DNA of 12,943 nucleotides. It comes from Roseiflexaceae bacterium. Lineage in GTDB: Bacteria > Chloroflexota > Chloroflexia > Chloroflexales > Roseiflexaceae. This document shows, one piece after another, positions 6,611 through 12,943 of the stretch; within the stretch, counting starts at the first letter, position 1, and the number at the start of each line of letters is the position of its first letter. The stretch covers positions 1 through 12,943 of the forward strand of contig CANHPK010000014.1 in the NCBI GenBank assembly GCA_947462525.1. Reading direction: 5' to 3'. The position numbers were made by a program, and so were the translations under genes. Below the pieces are notes generated by a model. It did no database searches and was not told where the DNA came from. It saw nothing but the letters and a program-made list of their open reading frames with translations.

Positions 6611-7356
6611 GCATCGCAGCACCTATCGTCATCGGTTGTATTGTCGGCTTGCTGCTGGGATTTCTCGGCGGCGGTGGTGCAATCATGATTGTCCCTGCCA
6701 TGGTATACATCCTGCATGCGGATGAGCACGTGGCATTGGCAACCGCATTGATTATCGTGGCAGTCAACGCTGCCATTGGCGGTGTCCTGGCGTGGCGCGA
6801 TCGTCGTGCCGACATGCCGACCGCAGTGTTGTTTGGGGCGTCAGGGATGATGACCGCATACGGCGGTGCCCTCATTTCGAAGCAAATCCCTGGGTCGTAC
6901 CTCATCGTTGCATTCAGCATCCTCCTCTTGGTCATCGCGCTGTTGATGTATCGCGGGACCATGGGGACCGCAGCCGAATCATTCCCCGTCCCCAGACCAC
7001 GCTGGCAGATCATTGTGGTAGGGGCAGTTGTTGGCTTGGTGACCGGCATTCTCGGGGTCGGCGGTGGCTTTGTGATTGTCCCTGCAATGGTGTTGTTGGT
7101 GGGGATGCCCATGCGCAAGGCCGTTGGGACATCGCTGCTGGTAATTACCATCAACAGCGCAGCAAGTCTGTTGGGGCATCTCGACACCGCGTTCGATTGG
7201 ACCCTCATTGCGCTGTTACTCGGCGGCGCAATCCCTGCCATGACGATGGCGAATCGGTTTGGTGGCGCCATCGATCAAAAGAAACTCCGACGCGGGTTTG
7301 CGATTTTTGTGACGTGTGTGGCATGCTTCATGCTTGCCGAAACACTGCTCCACTAG
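6607..7356 (+). CDS. TauE/SafE-family membrane permease (putative anion/sulfur compound exporter)
   Basis: The 249-residue protein is almost entirely membrane segments (about 7-8). It shows the internal duplication of the family: GCIVGLLLGFLGGGGAIMIVPAMV (from residue 10) is echoed by GAVVGLVTGILGVGGGFVIVPAMV (from residue 139), each followed by a helix with A-L/S-L-I/V and N. Members move sulfite, sulfoacetate and other organic anions, but most are uncharacterised and the substrate here is unknown. It is translationally coupled to the DUF2007 gene by ATGA (6607-6610), which suggests that the small protein modulates or depends on the transporter. Its stop overlaps that of tsaD. Confidence 0.9.
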   Translation: MSIAAPIVIGCIVGLLLGFLGGGGAIMIVPAMVYILHADEHVALATALIIVAVNAAIGGVLAWRDRRADMPTAVLFGASGMMTAYGGALISKQIPGSYLIVAFSILLLVIALLMYRGTMGTAAESFPVPRPRWQIIVVGAVVGLVTGILGVGGGFVIVPAMVLLVGMPMRKAVGTSLLVITINSAASLLGHLDTAFDWTLIALLLGGAIPAMTMANRFGGAIDQKKLRRGFAIFVTCVACFMLAETLLH

Positions 7357-8387
7357 CGTGACTCTGGACCCGCCACAAACGGCGCATTGGGGTCGACTGC
7401 TACCGCCATATCACCCCTGACCGGGTGCCAATATGCGCAGGCTGCAATCATTGCGGCATTGTCCGTGCACAGATGGATGGGCGGAATGTGTAACGGGACA
7501 CGAATTGCTGCGCGCAGGGCGTCCCGCAAGCGGGCGTTTGCCGCGACCCCGCCCGCAACGATGACTGATTTGGCATTGGTCGCACTCACAGCTGCCTTCG
7601 TCTTGCGGACGAGGATATCGACGACCGATTCTTGGAAAAGATATGCTAATTCGGCGCTCCGTTGCACGCACTGATCCGCATCGCCGCTGGCGCGTGCCGC
7701 CACCCATGCAGGGTCGGTGCTGACCGCAGTTTTGAGCCCACTAAACGAAAAATCATATGTCCCATGCAACCATGCACGCGGCAAGCGCTGTGCTTCGATG
7801 GGAGCGCGTGCAGATTGTTGGATTGCAGGACCACCTGGGTAGCCTAATGCTAACAAGCGCGCAACTTTGTCGAATGCCTCACCTGCAGCATCGTCGAGCG
7901 TGCCGCCGAGCAATTGGGCATCCGCATGATCGCGGATCAGCGCCAGCAACGTGTGCCCACCAGATACAACCAGGGCGACCGCAGGGAACGCAGGTGGCAC
8001 TGCTGCATCGATCCAGGTTGCGTACAGATGTGCTTCGACGTGATTGACCATGAGAAAAGGGAGTCCACGCGCCCATGCGAGTGTTTTGGCTGTATTGAGG
8101 CCGGTCAACAACGCACCCGACAAGCCTGGACCGTACGTCGCAGCGACTGCATCAATGCTCGCCCAGCCGCCCGGGGTACATGCAACCGCTTCACGCACGA
8201 CAGATTCGATTGCCAAAATATGCTGACGGGACGCGACTTCGGGGACGACACCGCCGTAGCGCCGATGGATATCTATCTGTGAGGCAACCACATTCGCCAC
8301 GAGTTGTGTGCCATTGACGACGACCGCTGCGGCAGTCTCGTCACATGAGGTTTCGATAGCCAAAATCGTTTTGTATGGGGACGTCAC
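7353..8387 (-). CDS. tsaD: tRNA N6-adenosine threonylcarbamoyltransferase TsaD
   Basis: TsaD (formerly Gcp/YgjD) transfers threonylcarbamoyl from threonylcarbamoyl-AMP to A37 of ANN-decoding tRNAs, acting in the cytoplasm with TsaB and TsaE. The 344-residue product has the full-length ASKHA fold. ILAIETSCDETAAAVV starts at residue 8, followed by GGVVPEVASRQH (45-56), GPGLSGALLTG and metal ligands in NHVEAH (His116, His120). The nucleotide site is marked by SGGHT (142-146) and by CTDNAAMIA with Asp309. The start is GTG 8387 with AAGAGG 7 nt upstream. The gene is alone on the minus strand here; tsaB and tsaE are not in the window. It converges on the permease gene with a 4-bp overlap. Confidence 0.96.
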   Translation of the reverse strand: MTSPYKTILAIETSCDETAAAVVVNGTQLVANVVASQIDIHRRYGGVVPEVASRQHILAIESVVREAVACTPGGWASIDAVAATYGPGLSGALLTGLNTAKTLAWARGLPFLMVNHVEAHLYATWIDAAVPPAFPAVALVVSGGHTLLALIRDHADAQLLGGTLDDAAGEAFDKVARLLALGYPGGPAIQQSARAPIEAQRLPRAWLHGTYDFSFSGLKTAVSTDPAWVAARASGDADQCVQRSAELAYLFQESVVDILVRKTKAAVSATNAKSVIVAGGVAANARLRDALRAAIRVPLHIPPIHLCTDNAAMIAACAYWHPVRGDMAVAVDPNAPFVAGPESR

Positions 8388-8489
8388 GCACAGCCTCTTT
8401 TGCTGATTTATCGTCGATACGACACACTTCAGTATAATACGAGGAACATCACATCCATGGTGAGCGTCTCAAAACCAGAGGAACTCGTG
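8388..8489. promoter_or_regulatory. Divergent promoter region between tsaD and the amidase gene
   Basis: In this 102-bp spacer TATAAT at 8433-8438 gives a plus-strand -10 for the amidase, but no convincing -35 is present. The same near-symmetric core (GTATAATAC, 8432-8440) reads TATACT or TATTAT on the minus strand and is correctly placed for tsaD, with a leader of about 37 nt. Two similar GAGGAAC elements occur on the plus strand: 8441-8447 before ATG 8457 (10 nt), and 8478-8484 before ATG 8490 (5 nt). The second was used to choose the amidase start. Confidence 0.6.
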
Positions 8490-11400
8490 ATGAAACCGTT
8501 CGTACTGACGCTCTTGCGTACATTATTGCTGTGCCTCGCTACATGGTCTTCAGGTGCATCACATGCACCTGTTTTTGCTGCGTCAGAATCACCGCCTATC
8601 TCCTCCCATACATACCCCATTGACATGACCAATGGAGGCCGCACTGAAACTAGTGCTGAGCCGTTCATGCTCGGCCCCGAGTCCCCATCGCATGCATTCA
8701 ATGGCATCCAAATAAGCTGGATGGTGCTCGGCGATCCCACGCTCTTGCGTCTTGAGCTCATCACACAGCATGATGGCGTGTGGAGCGACTGGATGGATGT
8801 CACCCACGAAGACGAATTTCTGCTGCACGATGCACCCGAAGGCAGCCAAACCAGTACGATCTACACGATAGAACCAGTCGCCCAAGCCTGGCAACTCCGC
8901 ATCTCTACGCCCGATGCTGCCCTTGCTGCGATTACCACCATCCGTGTCACAACCATGGACACGCGTGCACAAACCGACGCGCGCATCGAACTCCCCGCCG
9001 CAACCGAACCTCTTTCTGCTGGCGCCAAACCAGCCATCGTTGCACGGACAACGTGGGGCGATGCAACGGTCAAACGCTGGGATGCCAACGGCTCCGCGGG
9101 ACTGACAACCGAAGCAACCTGGATGCCTACCGATGCCGAGATTGCCAAACCGACGCATCTGGTACTTCACCACACTGCGACGCCCAACGCTGGGAGCGGG
9201 AGCGATTGGCCGGCACGTGTCCGTCAAATCTGGGGATATCACACCATCACCAATCACTGGGGCGACATCGGATATCACTTTCTCATTGATCCCAATGGCG
9301 TCATTTACGAAGGTCGCTATCAAGGGCTTCGTACAGATGGAACCGTGATTGATGGTGCGCATAATTATGGGTTCAACCGCGGAACCATCGGTATTGCGAT
9401 GCTGGGCACATTCGAGGGCGTCACCCCAACTGCACAAGCCCAAGCAGCACTCGATAATCTCGTCGCATACCTGATGACCAGCGCTCGTATCCAACCCGAT
9501 ACCACCGCATACTATGCGCACCAACGGATGACACTCAACACCATCGTCGGTCATCGAGATGCGCAGCTCCCCGGCCGATCTACTGCATGCCCAGGGACCA
9601 CATTACATGCGTTGTTACCTTCGATACGGGTCAAAGCACGTGCCGCAGTCGGGGTAGCACCCGCTCAGCGCTGGCTTACCGGGGTCACGGTCTCAGATGC
9701 CGATGTGATGGTCGGCGAACCCGTTGTTTTTCGCATGACCGTGCGTAATGCATATGCAGATACGCCCATTAGTGGCAGTGCGTTCGCGTTCCCTGTGAGT
9801 GATACTGGGTATGTCTATCAGATGAATGAATGCTGGGCCAAGCAAAACGCGGGCGGGGCTGCGTTGTTCCCGAAGGCGAGTGTAGGCAGCAATCGATATG
9901 CACGATTTCGCGTGATGGCTGGGATACGTGATTGGGACACGCGCTATGCAACACATACCACCACCTGTCCGGTCAGTGGCACCGAAAATCATCCATGGCG
10001 GTGGAGTATTGGAACGACCCCATTGGCCGCTGGAACGACCCGTGTGATCAGCGGCGGCGTTCGCTTCAGCGCGCCCGGGACATACACCGTCTCGTTCGGC
10101 ATGATGAAGGATTGGATTGGCTATCCGGACAATCCATGCAGTGATAGTCCCACCTACGCAGCCTGTGCACTTTATCCCAAAACAATCACGGTACGCATGC
10201 GTACAACGCCGACACCCACCCGCCCGCCTGCGTTGCGGACCCAACTCGCCCGCGAAACCGTCTACGCGGTGCGACGAACGGCGACTGCTGGCGCGCGCGT
10301 GGCACAGGCAACACAAACAGCTGTACTCGCAGAAATGACCGCAACGGCTGCAGTAGCCGCTGGCTCGCCGACAGCGACCGCGAGCCCGAGCGCCACCGTT
10401 ACATCGACTGCGACAGCAATACCGCTCCAACAAACGGCACAGCGGCTCGCGGCAGCGACCCAGACAGCAATTGCGCAGCGCACAATCAACCCTACTGCCG
10501 GCATTGGCTCACCAACGGCAACCCACATACGGACAGCTACACGTACACCGACTGCAGCCGTAGTCGGCGCCTTTCGTCCGGGAACGCTCCTCTCACGAGC
10601 TGCGGTCAAATCGGTGAACACATTCGCCGTGAGTGCCGCTGCGCTAGTCGTGCTCGAAAGCGGTGCACCACCTGGGATTGCCCTCTACAATCCGCTGACC
10701 CTGACGCAGATACAGCGCTTGCCGGTGCGTGGGAGCACGGCGAACGTGTTGGTTGCGGACAGTGTCCTCCCAAACGTGTTCTACGTCGCAGGGACATTCA
10801 CGCCCGAATTCATCTACATCCAACGCCTCAGCTTGGTGTCGGGTACCCTGCGCGAAACAGGGTATTGGCTCAACGAATTCACCGGTACACCGACAGCGCT
10901 GTTGGCGAACGGATCCCGACTGCTGTTGGCTGTTTCCAATGCCGCACAGACCGTGCATCGTCTCATTCACCTGAGCACAGTCGGCGCATTGGCAGAAGAC
11001 ATGGCTCGCACTGCCCTGCCGGGGGTCGCATTGCAGATTATTGACGGGGACGGGGTCACTGGACAGGTGACGGTAACGGGGCGGAGCTCCGGCACCAAGG
11101 GATACCTTTTGCCTATAACGTATGTGGCCAATGCTCCTGTACGCGTTGGAGTGCAACTGACCACCACAACAGCACTCAAAGGATATTGTCGTACCTGGCG
11201 CTTTGTTACTGCCGTTCCTTTCGCACACCTCTATGCAGCAGCCAACAGCGGTATGTCTGCATTTACACAAGATCTCAATACAGGGGCTCTCCGCGGCAAT
11301 CTCACCACGGGCAGCGGCGAACAATTGCTGGTCTGTACAGACCGTCATCCCGATACATTGGTGCGCATCAATCCCGGCACAGGCTCGTTGACCATGCTCC

Positions 11401-11552
11401 AAACCATTGGGACAGCGTACCACCTTCGTGCCACGTCACAGATTCCCATGCGAAAAGACACCCCACTCCTCAGTACACGTATATTTGGCGACACACTCTA
11501 TTGGACGGATGGGCTATCGATTGGTCGTGCCATCATCCAGTGGCCGCGCTGA
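8490..11552 (+). CDS. Secreted N-acetylmuramoyl-L-alanine amidase with shared four-Cys domain, Thr/Pro linker and propeller-like C-terminus
   Basis: The 1020-residue protein starts with a signal peptide (MKPFVLTLLRTLLLCLATW, likely cleaved after the VFA near residue 30). Next come a beta-sandwich-like region (about 60-165, with the SWMVLGDPTLLRLEL and WSDWMDV pattern common before bacterial PGRP domains) and an Amidase_2/PGRP domain (about 190-385). Zinc ligands are His227 (LVLHHTAT), His355 (GHRD) and Cys367 (ACPG), with the catalytic-type Tyr in DIGYHFLIDPNGVIYEGR. It should cut the MurNAc-L-Ala amide bond of peptidoglycan. Residues about 387-568 form the four-Cys HPWRW domain shared with the next gene, 570-690 a Thr/Ala/Pro linker, and 691-1020 a strand-rich, propeller-like region. 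ATG 8490 has AGAGGAA 6 nt upstream; in-frame ATG 8457 is possible. No sortase or membrane anchor is visible. Confidence 0.9.
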   Translation: MKPFVLTLLRTLLLCLATWSSGASHAPVFAASESPPISSHTYPIDMTNGGRTETSAEPFMLGPESPSHAFNGIQISWMVLGDPTLLRLELITQHDGVWSDWMDVTHEDEFLLHDAPEGSQTSTIYTIEPVAQAWQLRISTPDAALAAITTIRVTTMDTRAQTDARIELPAATEPLSAGAKPAIVARTTWGDATVKRWDANGSAGLTTEATWMPTDAEIAKPTHLVLHHTATPNAGSGSDWPARVRQIWGYHTITNHWGDIGYHFLIDPNGVIYEGRYQGLRTDGTVIDGAHNYGFNRGTIGIAMLGTFEGVTPTAQAQAALDNLVAYLMTSARIQPDTTAYYAHQRMTLNTIVGHRDAQLPGRSTACPGTTLHALLPSIRVKARAAVGVAPAQRWLTGVTVSDADVMVGEPVVFRMTVRNAYADTPISGSAFAFPVSDTGYVYQMNECWAKQNAGGAALFPKASVGSNRYARFRVMAGIRDWDTRYATHTTTCPVSGTENHPWRWSIGTTPLAAGTTRVISGGVRFSAPGTYTVSFGMMKDWIGYPDNPCSDSPTYAACALYPKTITVRMRTTPTPTRPPALRTQLARETVYAVRRTATAGARVAQATQTAVLAEMTATAAVAAGSPTATASPSATVTSTATAIPLQQTAQRLAAATQTAIAQRTINPTAGIGSPTATHIRTATRTPTAAVVGAFRPGTLLSRAAVKSVNTFAVSAAALVVLESGAPPGIALYNPLTLTQIQRLPVRGSTANVLVADSVLPNVFYVAGTFTPEFIYIQRLSLVSGTLRETGYWLNEFTGTPTALLANGSRLLLAVSNAAQTVHRLIHLSTVGALAEDMARTALPGVALQIIDGDGVTGQVTVTGRSSGTKGYLLPITYVANAPVRVGVQLTTTTALKGYCRTWRFVTAVPFAHLYAAANSGMSAFTQDLNTGALRGNLTTGSGEQLLVCTDRHPDTLVRINPGTGSLTMLQTIGTAYHLRATSQIPMRKDTPLLSTRIFGDTLYWTDGLSIGRAIIQWPR
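8551..8576 (+). other. Hairpin plus T-run inside the amidase signal-peptide coding region
   Basis: Nine base pairs (8551-8559 with 8563-8571) enclose a three-base loop and are followed directly by TTTTT (8572-8576). The form is that of an intrinsic terminator, but it lies about 60 bases inside the coding sequence. It may be an accident of codons or a site of early termination or pausing. Confidence 0.45.
9649..10197 (+). other. Copy A of the four-cysteine HPWRW domain (within the amidase)
   Basis: This region encodes residues about 387-569. Landmarks in order are NECWAK (Cys448), FPK, RFRVMAG, RDWDTRYATHTTTC (Cys493), HPWRWSIG (501-508), GVRFSAPGTYTVSFGMMKDWIGYP, Cys550 and Cys559. Each aligns with copy B in the next gene, including all four cysteines. 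Alternating hydrophobic strands suggest an Ig-like beta-sandwich with two disulphides. I do not recognise it as a named family. Confidence 0.75.
10200..10560 (+). repeat. Low-complexity Thr/Ala/Pro linker with a diverged internal repeat
   Basis: This stretch encodes about 120 residues rich in Thr, Ala, Pro and Arg between copy A and the propeller-like region. Two related segments occur: ATQTAVLAEMTATAAVAAGS followed by PTAT, and ATQTAIAQRTINPTAGIGS followed by PTAT, which suggests an old duplication. Such linkers are common in exported Chloroflexota proteins and may be glycosylated. Confidence 0.75.
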
Positions 11553-11700
11553 AAAATGTCAGACTTCTGTAATCTGTCGTACATATGCAGGGGTATCACT
11601 CCGCTGTCGTCTGTGTATACTACAAAACATAGTAAATAACGTGTGCCATATGCGAATTGCGTTCATATGCGTACACATTTGTGTGGGATAAGGCGTCGTT
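11553..11700 (+). promoter_or_regulatory. Intergenic region with possible promoter and CATATGCG repeats
   Basis: This 148-bp spacer has no terminator-like hairpin after the amidase gene, so read-through is possible. A TATACT box lies at 11616-11621 with a weak -35 (GTATCA, 11593-11598, 17-bp spacer). Downstream, CATATGCG occurs twice (11647-11654 and 11664-11671, 17 bp apart), with a related CATATGCA at 11582-11589. A short palindrome (ACACA-TT-TGTGT, 11673-11684) follows. AAGG at 11690-11693 is the ribosome-binding site, 7 nt before ATG 11701. Confidence 0.4.
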
Positions 11701-12804
11701 ATGAATGGATTTCGGTACCGGCTCGTTACGTTCCTGTGTTGTATTGTGGCGATTCTCTCTGTGTCGTATGTGCCAGGCATCGCTCGCTCCGAAGACACGC
11801 CGCGTAACACCGCAGCACTGGCTGGAAACACGGTCAACAGCGCCAATCGTACCCCGCGGACCTCGCGCTGGGTGAGTGCGCGCGTCAATCGTACCAAACT
11901 GGCAGTTAACGACGTCCTCGTGATTACGTTTACCGTGAATAATCACCAACCGACTTCGATCAAGAGTTACCCATTCCGACCGTCTGACAGCACGGTCACC
12001 TACGACCAAGACGAATGTTGGGCAATGCGCAAAACGGGATCAATGTCGTTGATGTATCCGAAGCGCTCCGACAACTATCGTGTCATGGCAGGCTACACCG
12101 GGTGGGACAAAACGCATGCAGCCATGAACACCAAGTGCGCTTCGGCGTCAGCCGGCACCAATGTCACAATTGACCACCCGTGGCGCTGGGGCATTGGTGA
12201 ATCTGCGTTGGATTCAAAGGATTCACGGACCATCACCGGTCGCGTACGATTCACCAAAGCAGGGACGTACACCGTGTTCTTTGGGTTGATCCGCGACTAC
12301 GCTGGCTACCCAAATTTCGGGGATTGTACGCGCACCACACCGTCGTACAACAATGCCTGCTTCATTAACGAAGTAACGATTGTTGTCGGCGACGGAGGTG
12401 TCCGTACAACGGCGACCCGGAGCCCAACGCGGACACCCAGCGACACACCGACACCGAGTGACACCGCGACTGCGACGCCAACAGGGCCTACCGCAACGCC
12501 TGGACCGGCGACAGACACACCGACTCCGTCGCTGACTCGTACCCACACCAACACACGCACACGCACCGCCACTCGTGCATCGAGTCCGACACGCCCAGCG
12601 CGAACGGCGACACGACCGGCACGCACCAATACCAGAGTAGCAACTGCCAAACCGACAAACAGTGGCGGCTACCCGCTGCCGACGATGTACTACACCCCTA
12701 CCAGAACTTCGCGTCCAGTATCGAGCACAATTCCGACGAAAACGATTACAATGACTCATGAACATACGCCGACCGCTGGGGATGTGGACTATCCATACCC
12801 ATAA
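11701..12804 (+). CDS. Secreted protein with the shared four-Cys HPWRW domain and a Thr/Arg/Pro tail
   Basis: I do not recognise a named family. The 367-residue product has an N-terminal signal peptide (hydrophobic 8-24, likely cleavage after GIA at 28) and a linker to about 57. The domain at about 57-229 is homologous to residues 387-568 of the preceding amidase. Shared landmarks are DECWAM (Cys106), MYPK, YRVMAGYTGWDKTHAAMNTKC (Cys146), HPWRWGIG (159-166), GRVRFTKAGTYTVFFGLIRDYAGYP, Cys209 and Cys220. The tail (about 236-367) is Thr/Pro-rich, then Thr/Arg-rich (RPARTATRPARTNTR), and ends in a short Tyr/Pro-rich tip. No catalytic domain, lipobox or sortase signal is visible. A binding or structural role at the cell surface, possibly alongside the amidase, is inferred. 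It lies 38 bp before an rmlB-like gene and may share its transcript. Confidence 0.85.
   Translation: MNGFRYRLVTFLCCIVAILSVSYVPGIARSEDTPRNTAALAGNTVNSANRTPRTSRWVSARVNRTKLAVNDVLVITFTVNNHQPTSIKSYPFRPSDSTVTYDQDECWAMRKTGSMSLMYPKRSDNYRVMAGYTGWDKTHAAMNTKCASASAGTNVTIDHPWRWGIGESALDSKDSRTITGRVRFTKAGTYTVFFGLIRDYAGYPNFGDCTRTTPSYNNACFINEVTIVVGDGGVRTTATRSPTRTPSDTPTPSDTATATPTGPTATPGPATDTPTPSLTRTHTNTRTRTATRASSPTRPARTATRPARTNTRVATAKPTNSGGYPLPTMYYTPTRTSRPVSSTIPTKTITMTHEHTPTAGDVDYPYP
11869..12387 (+). other. Copy B of the four-cysteine HPWRW domain
   Basis: This region encodes residues about 57-229 of the small secreted protein. Cysteine spacing is 106-146-209-220, against 448-493-550-559 in copy A, and the aromatic core HPWRW is identical. 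The strand pattern VITFTVNN, SYPF, YRVMAG, RTITGRVRF, GTYTVFFG, EVTIVV fits a beta-sandwich. Confidence 0.75.
12406..12660 (+). repeat. Low-complexity Thr/Pro then Thr/Arg tail coding region
   Basis: The first half encodes short units such as TPSDTPTPSDTATATPT and the second half encodes TRTHTNTRTRTATR and RPARTATRPARTNTR. Codons are varied, so this is protein-level rather than simple DNA-level repetition. The second half is strongly basic, unlike the usual neutral Thr/Pro linkers. Confidence 0.75.
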
Positions 12805-12842
12805 GCAGATACACAGGCACGCATACAGAAGGGATTTTTTCT

Positions 12843-12943
12843 ATGCAGCGGATTTTGGTCACTGGTGGCGCAGGCTTCATCGGCAGTAACTTCGTCCACC
12901 ACATGTTGGCTCGTTACGGCTACGACATCGTGGTATTCGATTC
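12843..12943 (+). CDS. rmlB: dTDP-glucose 4,6-dehydratase-like, N-terminal fragment (cut by window edge)
   Basis: Only the first 33 codons are visible: MQRILVTGGAGFIGSNFVHH then MLARYGYDIVVFDS. TGGAGFIGSN is the NAD-binding GxxGxxG motif of an extended short-chain dehydrogenase. SNFVHHMLARY followed by a V-V-F-D strand end is typical of RmlB, which makes dTDP-4-keto-6-deoxyglucose for rhamnose and other deoxysugars; other nucleotide-sugar epimerases are not excluded. GAAGGGA at 12828-12834 precedes ATG 12843 by 8 nt. It follows the secreted protein gene by 38 bp with no terminator between. Confidence 0.8.
   Translation, partial: MQRILVTGGAGFIGSNFVHHMLARYGYDIVVFD

Noticed and set aside
8589..9554. 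Minus-strand frame of 321 codons with many Cys and Gly residues
   Set aside because: It mirrors the amidase catalytic domain codons; the sense frame has conserved zinc ligands.
10200..10560. Linker repeats considered as a CRISPR-like or mobile repeat array
   Set aside because: The repeats are diverged at DNA level, irregular in spacing and in frame with the protein, so they are low-complexity coding sequence.
10644..11423. Minus-strand frame of 259 codons opposite the amidase C-terminus
   Set aside because: No start context or domain, and the sense strand continues one uninterrupted protein.
11553..11615. Possible terminator after the amidase gene
   Set aside because: Only 4-bp complementary arms and no T tract were found.
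11650..11691. Thirteen-codon leader peptide (MRIAFICVHICVG) before the small secreted protein
   Set aside because: No ribosome-binding site precedes it and it contains no regulatory codon run, although its stop does touch the next gene's ribosome-binding site.

Overview
The window looks like a chromosomal piece of a Chloroflexota bacterium (Chloroflexia or a relative). This is inferred from the long Thr/Pro/Ala/Arg linkers typical of secreted Chloroflexota proteins, from an amidase with an N-terminal beta-sandwich and a PGRP-type core, and from moderately high GC. No rRNA, tRNA, insertion sequence, phage gene or CRISPR array was seen. Coding density is high, and no gene-free stretch exceeds about 160 bases.

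Left block, minus strand (1-2747), reading right to left: a YcaQ/AlkX-type winged-helix DNA glycosylase, a FmdB-type zinc-ribbon protein with an Ala/Pro tail, serine O-acetyltransferase (cysE) and the 5' part of cysteinyl-tRNA synthetase (cysS, running off the left edge). The last three are tightly packed (TGATG junction, then a 20-nt overlap) and pair cysteine synthesis with cysteine charging.

Middle block, plus strand (2905-7356): a membrane-anchored DsbA-type thiol oxidoreductase with a strong terminator, then secD-secF from a good sigma-70-type promoter, a second terminator, and a DUF2007 protein coupled through ATGA to a TauE/SafE-family permease. tsaD (tRNA t6A synthesis) converges on the permease gene, both stop codons sharing one CTAG.

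Right block, plus strand (8388-12943): divergent from tsaD lies a large secreted N-acetylmuramoyl-L-alanine amidase, then a smaller secreted protein, then the start of an rmlB-like dTDP-glucose 4,6-dehydratase gene. The two secreted proteins share a domain I cannot assign to a known family. It has four position-conserved cysteines, an HPWRW core and a terminal GTYTV-FG-D-GYP strand region. In the amidase it sits between the catalytic domain and a Thr/Pro linker leading to a propeller-like region; in the small protein it stands alone with a Thr/Arg/Pro tail. This pair, beside a nucleotide-sugar gene, is the best candidate for an undescribed cell-envelope system. The Sec and Dsb-like functions encoded nearby are what such disulphide-rich exported proteins would need, but that link is inference.

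Smaller points of interest are a 16-bp inverted repeat over the secDF -35 box, a terminator-like hairpin inside the amidase signal-peptide region, and a terminator that DUF2007-tauE transcripts must cross or start just before.
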